A stretch of 64,000 nt of DNA from Streptomyces sp. 11x1 (GCF_032598905.1 NZ_CP122458.1:4613001-4677000), one strand, 5' to 3'. Counted from the stretch's first letter, positions 7,583 through 16,771 are shown. The notes: a model not told the origin generated them from the letters alone. Translations and numbers: made by a program.

Positions 7583-8218
7583 ATGACCAGCACCCTTTCC
7601 CTCATCCGTCGTGCCGCTCTCGGCACCACGGCCGTGGCCGCCGCCCTCGTCCTCGCCGCCTGCGGCAGCGACAACGGCTCCGACACCGGATCCGGTACGC
7701 AGACGTCGGCCTCCGCCAGCGCCGAGGACACCGCCGGCGCCCACAACGACCAGGACGTCTCCTTCGCGCAGGACATGATCCCCCACCACCAGCAGGCCAT
7801 CCAGATGTCGAGGATGGCCGCCAGTCAGGCGTCCTCCGCCGAGGTCAAGGACCTGGCCGCGCGCATCGAGAAGGCCCAGGACCCGGAGATCGAGACGATG
7901 TCCGGCTGGTTGGAGTCCTGGGGCGAGGACGTGCCCTCCTCCATGCCGGGCATGGACCACGGCGGTGACTCCGGCAGCTCCGACATGCCCGGGATGATGG
8001 ACACCGAGGACATGGACGAGCTGATGGAGGCGTCCGGCAAGGGCTTCGACACGATGTTCCTGACCATGATGGTCGAGCATCATGAGGGCGCCGTGGAGAT
8101 GGCCACCACCGAGAAGGACAAGGGCCAGTACGGGCCGGCCAAGGAGCTGGCCGACGACATCATCACCGCGCAGAACGCCGAGATCGAGGAGATGAACAAG
8201 CTCCTCGGCAAGAGCTGA
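7583..8218 (+). CDS. DUF305 lipoprotein
   Basis: Secreted lipoprotein with a ferritin-like DUF305 four-helix fold. The signal peptide ends in the lipobox LAAC (Cys27). Two characteristic motifs follow: DMIPHHQQAIQM and MMVEHHEGAVEM, whose His and Met residues are thought to bind metal. A Met/His-rich insert (SMPGMDHGGDS...DMPGMMD) between them strengthens a copper-binding guess. ATG 7583 is chosen because the signal peptide begins there; upstream codons in the same frame are Arg-rich and unlike a leader. DUF305 genes are often in copper or silver regions, which suits the neighbouring DUF6153 and cupredoxin genes. Confidence 0.85.
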   Translation: MTSTLSLIRRAALGTTAVAAALVLAACGSDNGSDTGSGTQTSASASAEDTAGAHNDQDVSFAQDMIPHHQQAIQMSRMAASQASSAEVKDLAARIEKAQDPEIETMSGWLESWGEDVPSSMPGMDHGGDSGSSDMPGMMDTEDMDELMEASGKGFDTMFLTMMVEHHEGAVEMATTEKDKGQYGPAKELADDIITAQNAEIEEMNKLLGKS

Positions 8219-8341
8219 CGACCCCCGCATCGGGGCTCGGGCCTGCTTCCCGCGCAGCCCGGCCCCCGTGCAGGAACGTCCTGCGCCGACCCTTAGCCCT
8301 GCTCGCCACTCCTCCTCGCGCCTCACCGAGAGATCCTCAGC

Positions 8342-9223
8342 ATGAAGATTCGTTCCCGCGCGGCCACCGCCATGACCGCGACCGTCCTCGCGGCCGTACT
8401 GGCCGCATGCTCCTCCAGCACCGGCACCTCGTCCGACGCCACGTCGGCCGAAGTCCCCGGCAGCCTCGCCGTCAGTCACGTCCACGGTCTGGGCATCGAC
8501 CCGGCCGACGGGCGCCTGTACGTCGCCACCCACGAAGGCGTGATCACCGTGGCCGACGACGGCACCGCCCGGCGGGTCGGCGACACGGCCGACTACATGG
8601 GCTTCACCGTCATCGGGGCGAGGACCTTCCTCGGCAGCGGCCACCCGGCCGAGGGCAGCGGCGACCACGGCAACCGCGGCCTGATCCAGTCCACAGACTC
8701 CGGCAGGACCTGGAAGACCCTGTCCCTGGGCGGCACCACCGACTTTCACTCCCTGGAGTACGCGCACAACACCGTCTACGGCTACGACAGCACCCGCGGC
8801 CTGCTGCGCGTCAGCGCCGACCGGACATCCTGGGACGACCGCGCCGAGCTCGCCGCCCTGGACATCGCCGTCAGCCCGCAGGACCGGGACGTCGTGCTGG
8901 CCACCACGGAGGACGGCGTCGCCATGAGCACCGACGGCGGCCGGAAGTTCCGCGCGGGGACCGGACAGGTCCTCGCCTTCCTGTCCTGGCCCGCGGCCGA
9001 CGCCCTGTACGGTGTCGACCTCGCCGGTGGCCTGCACCGCAGCACTGATGGCGGCACCAGCTGGAAGGAGACCGGGACCGTTCCGGGCGGGCAGCCCCAG
9101 GCCCTGACCGCCGTCGACGCCAAGCGCGTCCTCGTCGCCACACAGGACGGCGTGTACGAATCCCGCGACGGCGGCAGGACCTTCACCCGACGGCTGCCCA
9201 TGTCCTCCGCCGGGGGGCACTGA
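8342..9223 (+). CDS. Beta-propeller lipoprotein (BNR-repeat, F510_1955-type glycosylhydrolase-like)
   Basis: Exported lipoprotein (lipobox LAAC, Cys23) with about six sialidase-like BNR repeats of the S-x-D-x-G-x-x-W kind: STDSGRTWK, STDGGRKFR, STDGGTSWK and SRDGGRTFT. The opening SHVHGLGIDPADGRLYVATH is typical of the F510_1955 group. No catalytic residues of true sialidases are evident; it probably acts as a binding or scaffold propeller at the cell surface. It lies 123 bases after the DUF305 gene on the same strand. The next gene is convergent, only 12 bases away. Confidence 0.75.
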   Translation: MKIRSRAATAMTATVLAAVLAACSSSTGTSSDATSAEVPGSLAVSHVHGLGIDPADGRLYVATHEGVITVADDGTARRVGDTADYMGFTVIGARTFLGSGHPAEGSGDHGNRGLIQSTDSGRTWKTLSLGGTTDFHSLEYAHNTVYGYDSTRGLLRVSADRTSWDDRAELAALDIAVSPQDRDVVLATTEDGVAMSTDGGRKFRAGTGQVLAFLSWPAADALYGVDLAGGLHRSTDGGTSWKETGTVPGGQPQALTAVDAKRVLVATQDGVYESRDGGRTFTRRLPMSSAGGH

Positions 9224-9235
9224 GCGCGCGGTCCG

Positions 9236-10144
9236 TCAGTGGCTGTGGCCCGAGTCGCCGTGGTCGTCGGCCGCCGGAGATGAGGCCGTCGCCGGCTCCT
9301 CGCTCGGGGTCGTCCCGTGGGCCGGGCTCTCTGAGGAGCCAGGTTCGTGCCGGTGGCCGTCCGTCCCGGTCGTCTTCGGCTCGGCTTCGGCGGCGGGCTC
9401 CTCCCCGTGGCTGTGGCCGTGGCCGTCCCCGCCCGGTTGCGCGGCCATCTCCTGGGCGATGCCCTTCAACCCGACGAAGGCGACGGCCGCCGTGACCGCC
9501 ACCAGGATCCCTGCCGGGCCGAGGATGCTGCGCCACCGGTCGGGACGGTGGCGCAGCACGTACGAGACGAAGGAGAGCGCGAGACCGAACGGGATCAGCA
9601 TCGCCGCGCGTTCGGGGAAATCCTCGAAGTGCTGCAGACCGCCGCTGAGCATGCCGATGCCGAAGGACAGCGCGAGGGAGGCCGCGACCACACCGCAGAC
9701 CTTCGCCGCGCCGGGACGGCTGCGGGTGAGGACGAACTCGTTGAGGATCGTGGCGCAGAGGAAGACGGCGGCGCCTATGACGGCGATGAGGCTGTAGCGG
9801 GTGGGATCGAGGGGGTGGTGCACGATGGCGCCGCTGATCAGCCCGGCTCCGACAAAGGTCGCCGCATAGCCCAGGTAGTCACCGAGCAGCGGGGTGCGCT
9901 TGGGCGCCCGGCGACGCCCTCGCCGCCCGCCGGTCCGGCTCTCGTACGGCGCCGGTTCCGCGCGGCGCGGCGCGGGCACGGTGCCGCCTCGATCGAACAG
10001 GTGCGGGCTGTCCTGATCTGCCGGGCGGGAAGGGTGCGGTGGGTGGACAGGGTGAGTCGGGTGGGAAGCGTACGACGGTGCCGGCATGAAGGGGGCTTCG
10101 GCGACGTGGTGCTGGGACACGGGAGCAGTGACACCTTTCGGCAC
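9236..10144 (-). CDS. Membrane protein with His-rich tails, metal-related
   Basis: Uncharacterised integral membrane protein. The N-terminus is His/Pro-rich (HPTHPVHPPHP), followed by four or five hydrophobic segments (YLGYAATFVGAGLISGAIV, SLIAVIGAAVFLCATIL, VCGVVAASLALSFGIGML, MLIPFGLALSFVSYVL, ILVAVTAAVAFVGL). The C-terminal tail carries DGHGHSHGEE, DGHRHE and DDHGDSGHSH. The His clusters resemble those of nickel, cobalt or copper transport proteins. The start is uncertain: GTG 10144, GTG 10120 and ATG 10087 are all in frame and none has a strong ribosome site. No named family is recognised. Confidence 0.65.
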   Translation of the reverse strand: MPKGVTAPVSQHHVAEAPFMPAPSYASHPTHPVHPPHPSRPADQDSPHLFDRGGTVPAPRRAEPAPYESRTGGRRGRRRAPKRTPLLGDYLGYAATFVGAGLISGAIVHHPLDPTRYSLIAVIGAAVFLCATILNEFVLTRSRPGAAKVCGVVAASLALSFGIGMLSGGLQHFEDFPERAAMLIPFGLALSFVSYVLRHRPDRWRSILGPAGILVAVTAAVAFVGLKGIAQEMAAQPGGDGHGHSHGEEPAAEAEPKTTGTDGHRHEPGSSESPAHGTTPSEEPATASSPAADDHGDSGHSH

Positions 10145-10317
10145 GGGTCTGCCGTGTGGCCTGATGCGCTGTACGGACGTACGGCGCGTCAGGGCGCTGG
10201 ACGGCGGCCCGGAGAACAGGGACGGAGAGAGCGGTCGGGCAGCCCCTCACCGGAGCGGCGGACCGGAACTGTGAGCCGCGCAGAGGCATGGCGGTGCCGT
10301 CGACGCGGGTCTCCTCT

Positions 10318-10749
10318 CTAGATCCGCAGGACTCCCAGCGCGTGGGGTGAGGTGTGTACGCGGCAGCTGAGAAGCCCGTCGGCGAGCGGCGCCCCGTGCG
10401 GCTCGGTCGTGGCCCCGGATGCGTGCTGCGCCGGGGGGACTGACCACGGCCCGTTGGGCGCCGAGGCCCAGCAGTCGGCCTCGGGCAGGGAGTCCAGGTC
10501 CGCGGTCGCAAGGGCGGCGGTGGGGCTCAGGACTTCGCCGGATGTGCCCGTCTCGCGTCCGTGATGCCCGTTGGACGGTTCCTGGTCCGCCGCGGCCAGG
10601 CCGAAGTGGTGGGCGGACGTGTGTCCGGTGACGCCTCCATGGGCGTCGGCATGGGCGAGCGTATGGACGACGCCGAGGCCGATGAGGAGCAGGCCGAGCA
10701 GCAGCAGGCGTGCCAGGTGCCCCCTGGTCGCTCCGGCTGTCCTCGTCAC
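10318..10749 (-). CDS. DUF6153 family protein (copy 2)
   Basis: A 143-residue relative of the 7049-7465 product: one N-terminal membrane segment (LARLLLLGLLLIGLGVVHTL), a His-rich external stretch (HADAHGGVTGHTSAHHFG) and the family ending LGVLRI. Start GTG 10749. Function is unknown; the His pattern and the cupredoxin gene next on the same strand (10915-11316) suggest periplasmic-side copper handling. The two DUF6153 genes are quite diverged in sequence, so they are not a recent duplication. Confidence 0.65.
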   Translation of the reverse strand: MTRTAGATRGHLARLLLLGLLLIGLGVVHTLAHADAHGGVTGHTSAHHFGLAAADQEPSNGHHGRETGTSGEVLSPTAALATADLDSLPEADCWASAPNGPWSVPPAQHASGATTEPHGAPLADGLLSCRVHTSPHALGVLRI

Positions 10750-10914
10750 GTCGCCGCTCCTCGTCCGCGCCCCTGGGCGGAGTGCTCATCCTCGTGCTGG
10801 CCGCATCAGCGTACCCATGGCCCGTCGGGGTGGGTCCCCGGATCCGGACGAGTGCACCTCAGCCCTCGTGCCAAGCGGCCCCCACACAGTCACCGGTTGG
10901 GACCCCGCTTGGTG

Positions 10915-11316
10915 TCAGGTCACGGTGAGGGTGCCTTTCATGTACGGGTGGAGGGTGCAGAGAAAGGAGTAGCGGCCCGGCGTGGACGGAGCGGTGAACG
11001 TAACGGTCGCTCCGCCCGCGATGTTGCCGGTGTCGAAGACCTTGTCCTCGGTGGCGGTCACGGTGTGCGCGGCCGAGTCCTTGTTGACGACGGTGACCTT
11101 CGTTCCGGGTCGTACCTGCAGTTTCGCCGGGCTGAAGGTGAAGTTCTCGATCACAATCCTTGTACCGCCCGGGCCGACACTGGTCGCGGTGGGTGAGGCG
11201 CTGGTGGTGGCGGGGCTGGTGCTGTCGCCGCTCGAGCAGCCGACCAGGGTGAGCAGGGCGCAGGCGCTTCCCATGGCGAGTGCGGTGCGGCCCCGGTGTG
11301 GAAAGGTGAGTGACAT
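10915..11316 (-). CDS. Cupredoxin (type 1 copper) lipoprotein
   Basis: Small blue-copper protein anchored by a lipobox (LVGC, Cys27) with a plastocyanin/azurin-like fold at about 50-133. The complete type 1 copper ligand set is visible: His84 (SAAHTV), Cys120, His123 and Met126 (FLCTLHPYM). It should shuttle electrons or bind copper outside the membrane. ATG 11316 starts the signal peptide; fourteen further codons upstream in frame look non-coding. It lies upstream of the DUF6153 gene on the same strand, giving a possible two-gene unit. Confidence 0.88.
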   Translation of the reverse strand: MSLTFPHRGRTALAMGSACALLTLVGCSSGDSTSPATTSASPTATSVGPGGTRIVIENFTFSPAKLQVRPGTKVTVVNKDSAAHTVTATEDKVFDTGNIAGGATVTFTAPSTPGRYSFLCTLHPYMKGTLTVT

Positions 11317-11475
11317 ACGGGGGCGTCCTTTCGGACGAGGCTGCTGTGGGCAGGGCACGGCCGGAAGCCGACCGGCCTACTCAGGTTCACGGGAGCCGGG
11401 AGCGCCCGCCAGGGCGATACCGCCAAACGCCTCGCGGTTCATCTGGACGGACACGAGGCCGCTCAGTGCGAGGTG

Positions 11476-12975
11476 TCATCGGTGGGGTGCGGTGACGGTG
11501 CGGCGGAACATGACGGCCGCTGCGGTGGTGAGGGCGGCCAGCCAGGCGATGGCGATCAGCAGGAAGCCGGTTTCGTCGAAGGCGGGGGTGAGAGCGGCGT
11601 CGATCAGGACCCGGCCGGCGCCGTGACCGGGCAGGGCGTGGGCCCAGTCGGGCGGGGCGGGGCGGAGCATCGGGCTCTGTTCGATGCCGAGGTCGATGAA
11701 GGGCAGCAGGAAGGCGATGAGCACGCCGCCGACCCGGCCGAAGAGCGGGCCGAGCAGGACGCCGATGAGGGCGTAGGTGAGCGCGATCAGGATGCTGGCG
11801 GCGATGTACAGGTCCCATTGGCGTGCGTCGAAGACGGTGGCGGTGACGGCGAGGGACGCGGCAGTTGCCAGCAGTGCGCCAAGGGCTAGGACGGCCAGGC
11901 GGGAGGCGAGCAGTGCCAGGGGGCGAAAGCCCGCGATGGCCAGGCGCCGGTCGCCGGAGCGGGCGTCCAGGACGGTGAACAGCCCGGCCAGTGTCGCCAG
12001 GGAGGCGATGGCGATCGGGGCCATGGTGCCGCCGTGGATGTCGGGCAGCCACGCCTGCTGCGGCAGCGTACGGCCGCTTTCGCGCACGGTGAGGGTGGTG
12101 GACTCGTTGGGGGTGGTGGCCACCGCGAGGAGGACGAAGACGACGGGTACCGCGATGAGCAGCGCCCACAGCACCCGGTTGCGGGCCGCTTCCCGCAGTC
12201 CCATGCGCACGCCGGCGAACAGTTGGCCGACCGCTGACCCGGGCCGGGTGCGGTGGCGGGGCCGGGCGGCGGTGCGGCTGGCGGCGGTGATCACCGTCCA
12301 GCTGATCGCCATGGCCGCTGCCGCCCAGGTCAGGGCCCAGCCGAGATCGCCGATGCGTCCGCTGTGCCGGGAGGGGAGGTCCACCATCCAGAGGGTCACG
12401 AAATGCGTTGGCAGCACCCGGGTCACCGGCCTGTCGGCCGCGCCGAGCACGGGCCCGAAGAACACGTCCAGGATCCACACGAACAGCACCAGCACGGTGC
12501 CGTTGACCGGGCTGGTGGCCAGGGTGCCGATCAGCGCCCCGATCGCCAGGTAGACCACCGCGTACATCAGCGTTCCGGCCAGCACCCGCCCCGGATCGTC
12601 ACCGATACCGGTTCACGCCGTCAGGGCCAGCAGGGCCGCGGCTGTGGCAATCAGCGCCAGGGCCAGGCCGGTGGCCATGCGGGCCGCCACCAGCCGTGAG
12701 GGGGCGAGCCCGGCCAGGACCAGGCGACGGTCGGCGGCGCGGGCGGCGCGCATCTGGAAGTACATGGCGATCGCGGCGATGAACCCCGCGGCCCATCCGG
12801 CCGTGGCGGTCTGCACCGCCGGCCCGCCGGAGCCGCCGAGCAGTTCGGCCGCGTCCGCCAGTGGGCGGGCGGCCACTACGACGAACGCCACCGGCACCAG
12901 GATGAGCACCAGCAGGTTCACCGGGGTGCGTGCGGCCTCGGCCAGGAAGCGCCGTTCGAACAGCGCGGTCGTCAT
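11476..12975 (-). pseudogene. ABC transporter permease split by an in-frame TGA
   Basis: Two segments in the same reading frame form one ABC-2 type permease of about 499 codons. The N-terminal part (12975 to 12613) begins MTTALFERRFLAEAARTPVN and has two or three membrane segments. The C-terminal part (12585 to 11476) has about nine more. Between them the reading continues without a shift across a TGA at 12613-12615, with sense sequence ALTA-stop-TGIGDDPGRVLAG. A CGA-to-TGA change would explain this. A GTG at 12585 could restart translation and yield a truncated permease. The ATP-binding partner (12972-13649) overlaps the start by four bases. Either the exporter is dead, or two half-proteins or readthrough are used. 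Confidence 0.75.
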
Positions 12976-13649
12976 CGGAGCACCGCCCGTCCGTCCCGCA
13001 GCTCGATTATGCGGTCGAAGCGTTCTTCGTCGGTCACGAAGTGACCGATGATCAGCACCGATCGTCCTGCCCGGCGGCGTTCGCCGACCAGCTCCCAGAA
13101 CTTCAGGTAGGTGTCGAAGTCGAAGCCTGCGTAGGGCTCGTCCAGCAGCAGCACCTCGGGGTCGGCCAGCAGCGCCAGTCCCAGGTTCAGTTCGGAGAGG
13201 GTGCCACCGGAGAGACGGTCGGTACGCGTGGCCGCATGTCTCTCGAACCCCAGCTCCTCGTACAGTTCCCGGCGGGCGCGGCGCTCAGCCTGGTCAGTCA
13301 GGCCGTAGGCGTGGCCGAAGAGTCCGAAGTGTTCGTCGCAGGTGAGGCGTTCGTAGACGACTGGCTCCTGCGGGCAGTAGCCCAGCCGCCCGCTGCGGGT
13401 CACCGTGCCGGCGTCGGCGGGCAGGGCCCCGACGAGGATCTTCATCAGGGTGCTCTTGCCGGACCCGTTCTCCCCGACCAGGCCGACCACCTCGCCAGGG
13501 GCGAGCGCCAGGTCGACGCCTTGCAGCACCCGCACCCGCCGCTGGGCGGGCCACACACCGCGCCGGTAGGTCTTCTCTATCCCGGCCGCTGCCAGCACCG
13601 CCCGGTCGCCGGTCGGCCCGTCGTCATGACGGGCGCCGATTCCTGTCAC
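12972..13649 (-). CDS. ABC transporter ATP-binding protein
   Basis: Nucleotide-binding subunit of an exporter, intact. Walker A is VGENGSGKSTLM, the Q-loop segment reads YCPQEPVVYERLT, the signature is LSGGTLSELN (variant of LSGGQ), Walker B is VLLLDEPYAGFD and the switch His is in LIIGHFVTDEE. The start is GTG 13649, with GGAGG six bases before it; the frame is open far upstream but that part is Arg/Pro-rich and non-coding. It is translationally coupled to the permease gene that carries an in-frame TGA, so this ATPase may have no working partner. Confidence 0.88.
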   Translation of the reverse strand: MTGIGARHDDGPTGDRAVLAAAGIEKTYRRGVWPAQRRVRVLQGVDLALAPGEVVGLVGENGSGKSTLMKILVGALPADAGTVTRSGRLGYCPQEPVVYERLTCDEHFGLFGHAYGLTDQAERRARRELYEELGFERHAATRTDRLSGGTLSELNLGLALLADPEVLLLDEPYAGFDFDTYLKFWELVGERRRAGRSVLIIGHFVTDEERFDRIIELRDGRAVLR

Positions 13650-13687
13650 GTGCCACCTCCCCGGTCCCGGATGCCATCGCCGGCCCT

Positions 13688-14266
13688 TCACAGGCCGGGG
13701 GCACCCCACAGCGGGAACCAGCGGCTCAGGTCCTGCTCGATACGCAGGTCGTCCTTGACCACTGCCTCGACCTGGAGTTCCAGCGGGTTGTCGCGTTTCT
13801 GGCGGGGCAGCGGAGCGAAGGGGTAGAAGGTGCCGCGCTTGTAGAGGTAGACCAGTGCCAGGGGGCGCAGCTCGGCGTCGTGGAAGGAGGCCAGGGAGCA
13901 CAGGAGTTGTGATCCGAAGCCGCTGTCCTGCAGGGCGGTGTTCACCGCGTGCAGATCGCTCACCAGCGCGGGCAGGCTGTCGGGATCGCGGCGCGAGAGC
14001 AGCCATGAGTACCCGTAGTCGTCACGGCTGAACTCCACGGGCACACCGCTGCGTTCGGAGTCCGCGTCCAGCAGGGCCCCTACCTCCTGTTGGACTTGTG
14101 CGAAGGCCCCGCCCTCGATGGAGGCGAAGCACACCGAGCCCGCCCCGGTCGGAGTGAAGCCGATGGCCGCCTGGAGCGTGATCGCCGCCGAGGGGAGGCC
14201 GAAGAGCTGGTCCAGGTCGGGCTTGACCGGCCTGGATCGGCCGAGCAGGGAATCCAGGAAACCCAC
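13688..14266 (-). CDS. pspAB: PspA-associated protein PspAB
   Basis: A 192-residue soluble protein starting MGFLDSLLGRSRPVKPDLD, the characteristic opening of PspAB, and containing the conserved FTPTGAGSVCFASIEGG and RDDYGYSWLL blocks. PspAB is encoded with PspA, PspAA and HtpX in actinobacterial membrane-stress clusters; its biochemical activity is unknown. It is the last gene of the coupled operon running leftwards from 17354, 17 bases after htpX. Confidence 0.88.
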   Translation of the reverse strand: MGFLDSLLGRSRPVKPDLDQLFGLPSAAITLQAAIGFTPTGAGSVCFASIEGGAFAQVQQEVGALLDADSERSGVPVEFSRDDYGYSWLLSRRDPDSLPALVSDLHAVNTALQDSGFGSQLLCSLASFHDAELRPLALVYLYKRGTFYPFAPLPRQKRDNPLELQVEAVVKDDLRIEQDLSRWFPLWGAPGL

Positions 14267-14283
14267 GGGGCATCAGCTCCTTC

Positions 14284-15198
14284 TCATGGCGCCCGGTTGC
14301 CCGGTTCGCCCAGCTCGGCGGAGATCTCCGCGAGGGCTTCGAGGCGGCGTTCCAGGCTGGGGTGGGTGGAGAACAGGTTGGCCACCGCCGTTCCGGGGCC
14401 GAGGGCGGGGGTGAAGAAGAACGCGTTGAACGCCTGGGCGGTGCGCAGGTCCTGGGTGGGGATTCGGGCGATGTCGCCGCTGACCTTGGTGAGGGCCGAG
14501 GCAAGCGCGGAGGGCTTCGCGGTCAGCATGGCTCCGGCGCGGTCGGCGGCCAGTTCGCGGTAGCGCGAGAGCGCCCGGATGAGCAGGAAACTGAGCGCGT
14601 AGACGAGGGCCGAGACCGCCATGACTGCTACGAGTGCGACGGCGGTGTTCTGGTCGCGGTTGCGTCCGCCGAACAGCTGGGAGTAGAAGGCGAAGCGGAC
14701 GACGAGGCCGGCGATCACGCCCAGGAACGAGGCGATGGTGATCACCGCGACGTCGCGGTGCGCGACATGGGAGAGCTCGTGGGCGAGGACGCCTTCGAGC
14801 TCCTCGGTCGTCAGGCGGCGCTGCAGTCCGGTTGTGACGCAGACGACGGCGTGGTCGGCGTTGCGGCCGGTGGCGAACGCGTTCGGCATGTCCATGTCAG
14901 AGATGGCCACCTGGGGTTTCGGCAGGTCCGCGGTGGCACACAGCCGGTCGATGACGCCGTGCAGTTGGGGTTGTTCTTCGGCTGTGACGATTCGGCCGCG
15001 CATCGCGTAGAGGGCGATCCGGTCCGAGTACCAGTACTGCGCGGCCAGCAGCCCGGCAGCGATGACGACCACCAGGACGACGGACTTGAGCAGCACGATC
15101 AGTGCGGCAATGAATGCCACGTACACCAGCCCGAGCAGGAACATGGTGACCGCCATGCGGGCGGTCAGCTGCCGGTCGGGCTCGAAGCGGCTGCGCAT
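14284..15198 (-). CDS. htpX: Membrane zinc metalloprotease HtpX (M48)
   Basis: Membrane-embedded M48 protease that degrades misfolded membrane proteins. Two N-terminal membrane helices (about 15-55) precede the soluble face; the zinc motif is HELSH (His140-His144) within LAHELSHVAHRD, followed by further helices (VITIASFLGVIAGLVV, VALVAVMAVSALVYAL) and the third ligand region RELAADRAGA. The 304-residue length is normal. Placement between pspAA and pspAB links proteolysis to the PspA membrane-repair system. Confidence 0.92.
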   Translation of the reverse strand: MRSRFEPDRQLTARMAVTMFLLGLVYVAFIAALIVLLKSVVLVVVIAAGLLAAQYWYSDRIALYAMRGRIVTAEEQPQLHGVIDRLCATADLPKPQVAISDMDMPNAFATGRNADHAVVCVTTGLQRRLTTEELEGVLAHELSHVAHRDVAVITIASFLGVIAGLVVRFAFYSQLFGGRNRDQNTAVALVAVMAVSALVYALSFLLIRALSRYRELAADRAGAMLTAKPSALASALTKVSGDIARIPTQDLRTAQAFNAFFFTPALGPGTAVANLFSTHPSLERRLEALAEISAELGEPGNRAP

Positions 15199-15205
15199 CG
15201 CGTAC

Positions 15206-15484
15206 TCACCCCGGGATCAGACCCTCGTCGGACAGCAGGTCCCGTACCTGGGCGAGGCTGGTGTCGGCATCGGGCAGCACCAGGTCGGACGGCGTGATCC
15301 GCTCGTCCGGCAGTGGCGTGCCCAGGCTGCGTACCGCGTCCAGCAGGGCCGACAGTGCGGTGGTGAACGCCGCCTCGTCGCCCGCGTCGGCGGCCGACTG
15401 CAGGGCGGTGTCCAGCTCGTTGAGCAGGTTCAGGTGCTCGTCGGTGACTTCGTACTGTCCCTCGCCGAGAATGCGCATGATCAT
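15206..15484 (-). CDS. pspAA: PspA-associated protein PspAA
   Basis: A 92-residue acidic protein beginning MIMRILGEGQYEVTDEHL and containing the PspAA core LNELDTALQSA and ILxP-like LVLPDADTSLAQVRDLL. PspAA is thought to bind and modulate PspA assemblies. Its ATG (15484) overlaps the pspA stop as ATGA, so the two are co-translated; the in-frame ATG at 15478 is the alternative start. Confidence 0.9.
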   Translation of the reverse strand: MIMRILGEGQYEVTDEHLNLLNELDTALQSAADAGDEAAFTTALSALLDAVRSLGTPLPDERITPSDLVLPDADTSLAQVRDLLSDEGLIPG

Positions 15485-16257
15485 GATGTCGCCTCCTGGT
15501 CCGGCGGGGTCTTCGGGGGTTCAGGGCCCTTCACCGCCGCTGGGGAGGAGGCGGCCGGGAGCTGTGCCTTCATGCGTGCCAGTTCGATCTCCACGTCCTG
15601 ACCCGCGCTCACGCGCTCAAGCTCGGCCTGGATGTCGTCGCGCCCGGCCGGCAGCGTGGCGTCCTCCAGCGCCCCGGAGGCGATCAACTCATCGAGCGCT
15701 CCGGCGCGGGCCTGCATCTGCTCGGTCTTGTCCTGGGCGCGCTGCATAGCCAGGCCCACATCGCCCATCTCCTCGCCGATACCGGTGACGGCCTCGGTGA
15801 TCCGGGTCTGGGCCTCCGCCGCGGCGTAGGTGGCCTTGATCGTCTCCTTGCGGGTACGGAACGAGTCGACCTTCGCCTGCAGGTGCTGTGCGGCCAGGGT
15901 CAGCTTCTCCTCCTGCGCCTGCAACGACGCCTGCTGCTCCTGCAGATCCGTGACCTGCGAGGCCACGGCCGTCCGACGGGTGAGCGCCTCACGCGCCAGG
16001 TCATCACGACCGGCCGCGAGCGCCTTCTGCGCCTGGTCCTGCAGCTTGCCCGTGGACTGCTGCAACTGGTTCACCTGCAGGTCGACGCGCTTGCGGCTGG
16101 TCGCCACATCGGCCACGCCACGTCGTACCTTCTGCAGCATCTGAAGCTGCTGCTCATAGGAATAGTCCAGGACTTCGCGCGGGTCCTCGGCCCGGTCCAA
16201 GGCCTTGTTGGCCTTGATCCGGAACAGGGCGGCGATACGGTGAGTGATGCTGGTCAT
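15481..16257 (-). CDS. pspA: PspA/IM30 family membrane-stress protein
   Basis: ESCRT-III-like coiled-coil protein that forms rods and carpets on damaged membranes. About 258 residues from ATG 16257: the amphipathic helix 0 region is MTSITHRIAALFRIKANKAL, followed by the conserved DRAEDPREVLDYSYEQQLQ and a long uninterrupted coiled coil to about 215, then a flexible Ala/Pro tail. Upstream codons in frame are non-coding in character. It is followed with overlap by pspAA, htpX and pspAB and preceded by small membrane genes in the same direction. Confidence 0.92.
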   Translation of the reverse strand: MTSITHRIAALFRIKANKALDRAEDPREVLDYSYEQQLQMLQKVRRGVADVATSRKRVDLQVNQLQQSTGKLQDQAQKALAAGRDDLAREALTRRTAVASQVTDLQEQQASLQAQEEKLTLAAQHLQAKVDSFRTRKETIKATYAAAEAQTRITEAVTGIGEEMGDVGLAMQRAQDKTEQMQARAGALDELIASGALEDATLPAGRDDIQAELERVSAGQDVEIELARMKAQLPAASSPAAVKGPEPPKTPPDQEATS

Positions 16258-16445
16258 GACGACCGCCTTCCTCTCGCCTCTCGGATGCCGGGTGATGCGG
16301 GAGAGACCGGCCGGGCCGTTTGCGGGCACGTGCGCGCTGATATCCGCCGCCACAGGTCACAGCCCGACCGTTTCTTCCATTGTCCGGGCGCACTACCGGC
16401 CCGGCAGCTCCACCCGTTCGGGGCCGGTGGTACGCCTCGGGCCGG

Positions 16446-16771
16446 TCACGGCGTCCTCCCGGCTCCAGCCGCGCCCTGAACGGCCCGGATGTCACGGAGA
16501 GTGTCGGCAAAGGCGTAGGCGAGGGCTGCGGCGCTGTAGCCGACACCCAAAGGCCCCAGGCACCGGCCGGTGCGTCGGTGGCGAGCAGTGCCGGAAGGGG
16601 CAGTACCCCGGCGATCAGGAGGGCGGGGGCGGTACGGCGGATGCCGCGGTCCAGGCGCGAGGCGTCACGCTTGCCCCGCCAGGCCAGGAGCACCCCACTG
16701 GCGGCAGTAGCCAGGATCTGGAGCGCAAGAAGAAGCCAAGTCAGCAGGACAGCGGCGTCCGCTTCGGTCAC
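16446..16771 (-). pseudogene. Small membrane protein, apparently frameshifted
   Basis: GTG 16771 opens a protein with two clear membrane segments (LLTWLLLALQILATAASGVLL and PALLIAGVLPLPALLAT). Around 16545-16550 the coding quality jumps to another frame: the original frame turns into SATAPQPSPTPLPT and runs on into pspA, whereas the neighbouring frame reads LGVGYSAAALAYAFADTLRD and stops at a TGA (16446-16448). That second reading looks like a natural third helix and tail. A one-base indel, or a sequencing error, is likely. The start overlaps the previous small gene as GTGA. Confidence 0.5.

Noticed and set aside
6656..9220. 854-codon open frame on the minus strand
   Set aside because: It lies antisense to the DUF6153, DUF305 and propeller genes; long shadow frames are expected at this GC content and its sequence is Gly/Arg/Val-rich without domains.
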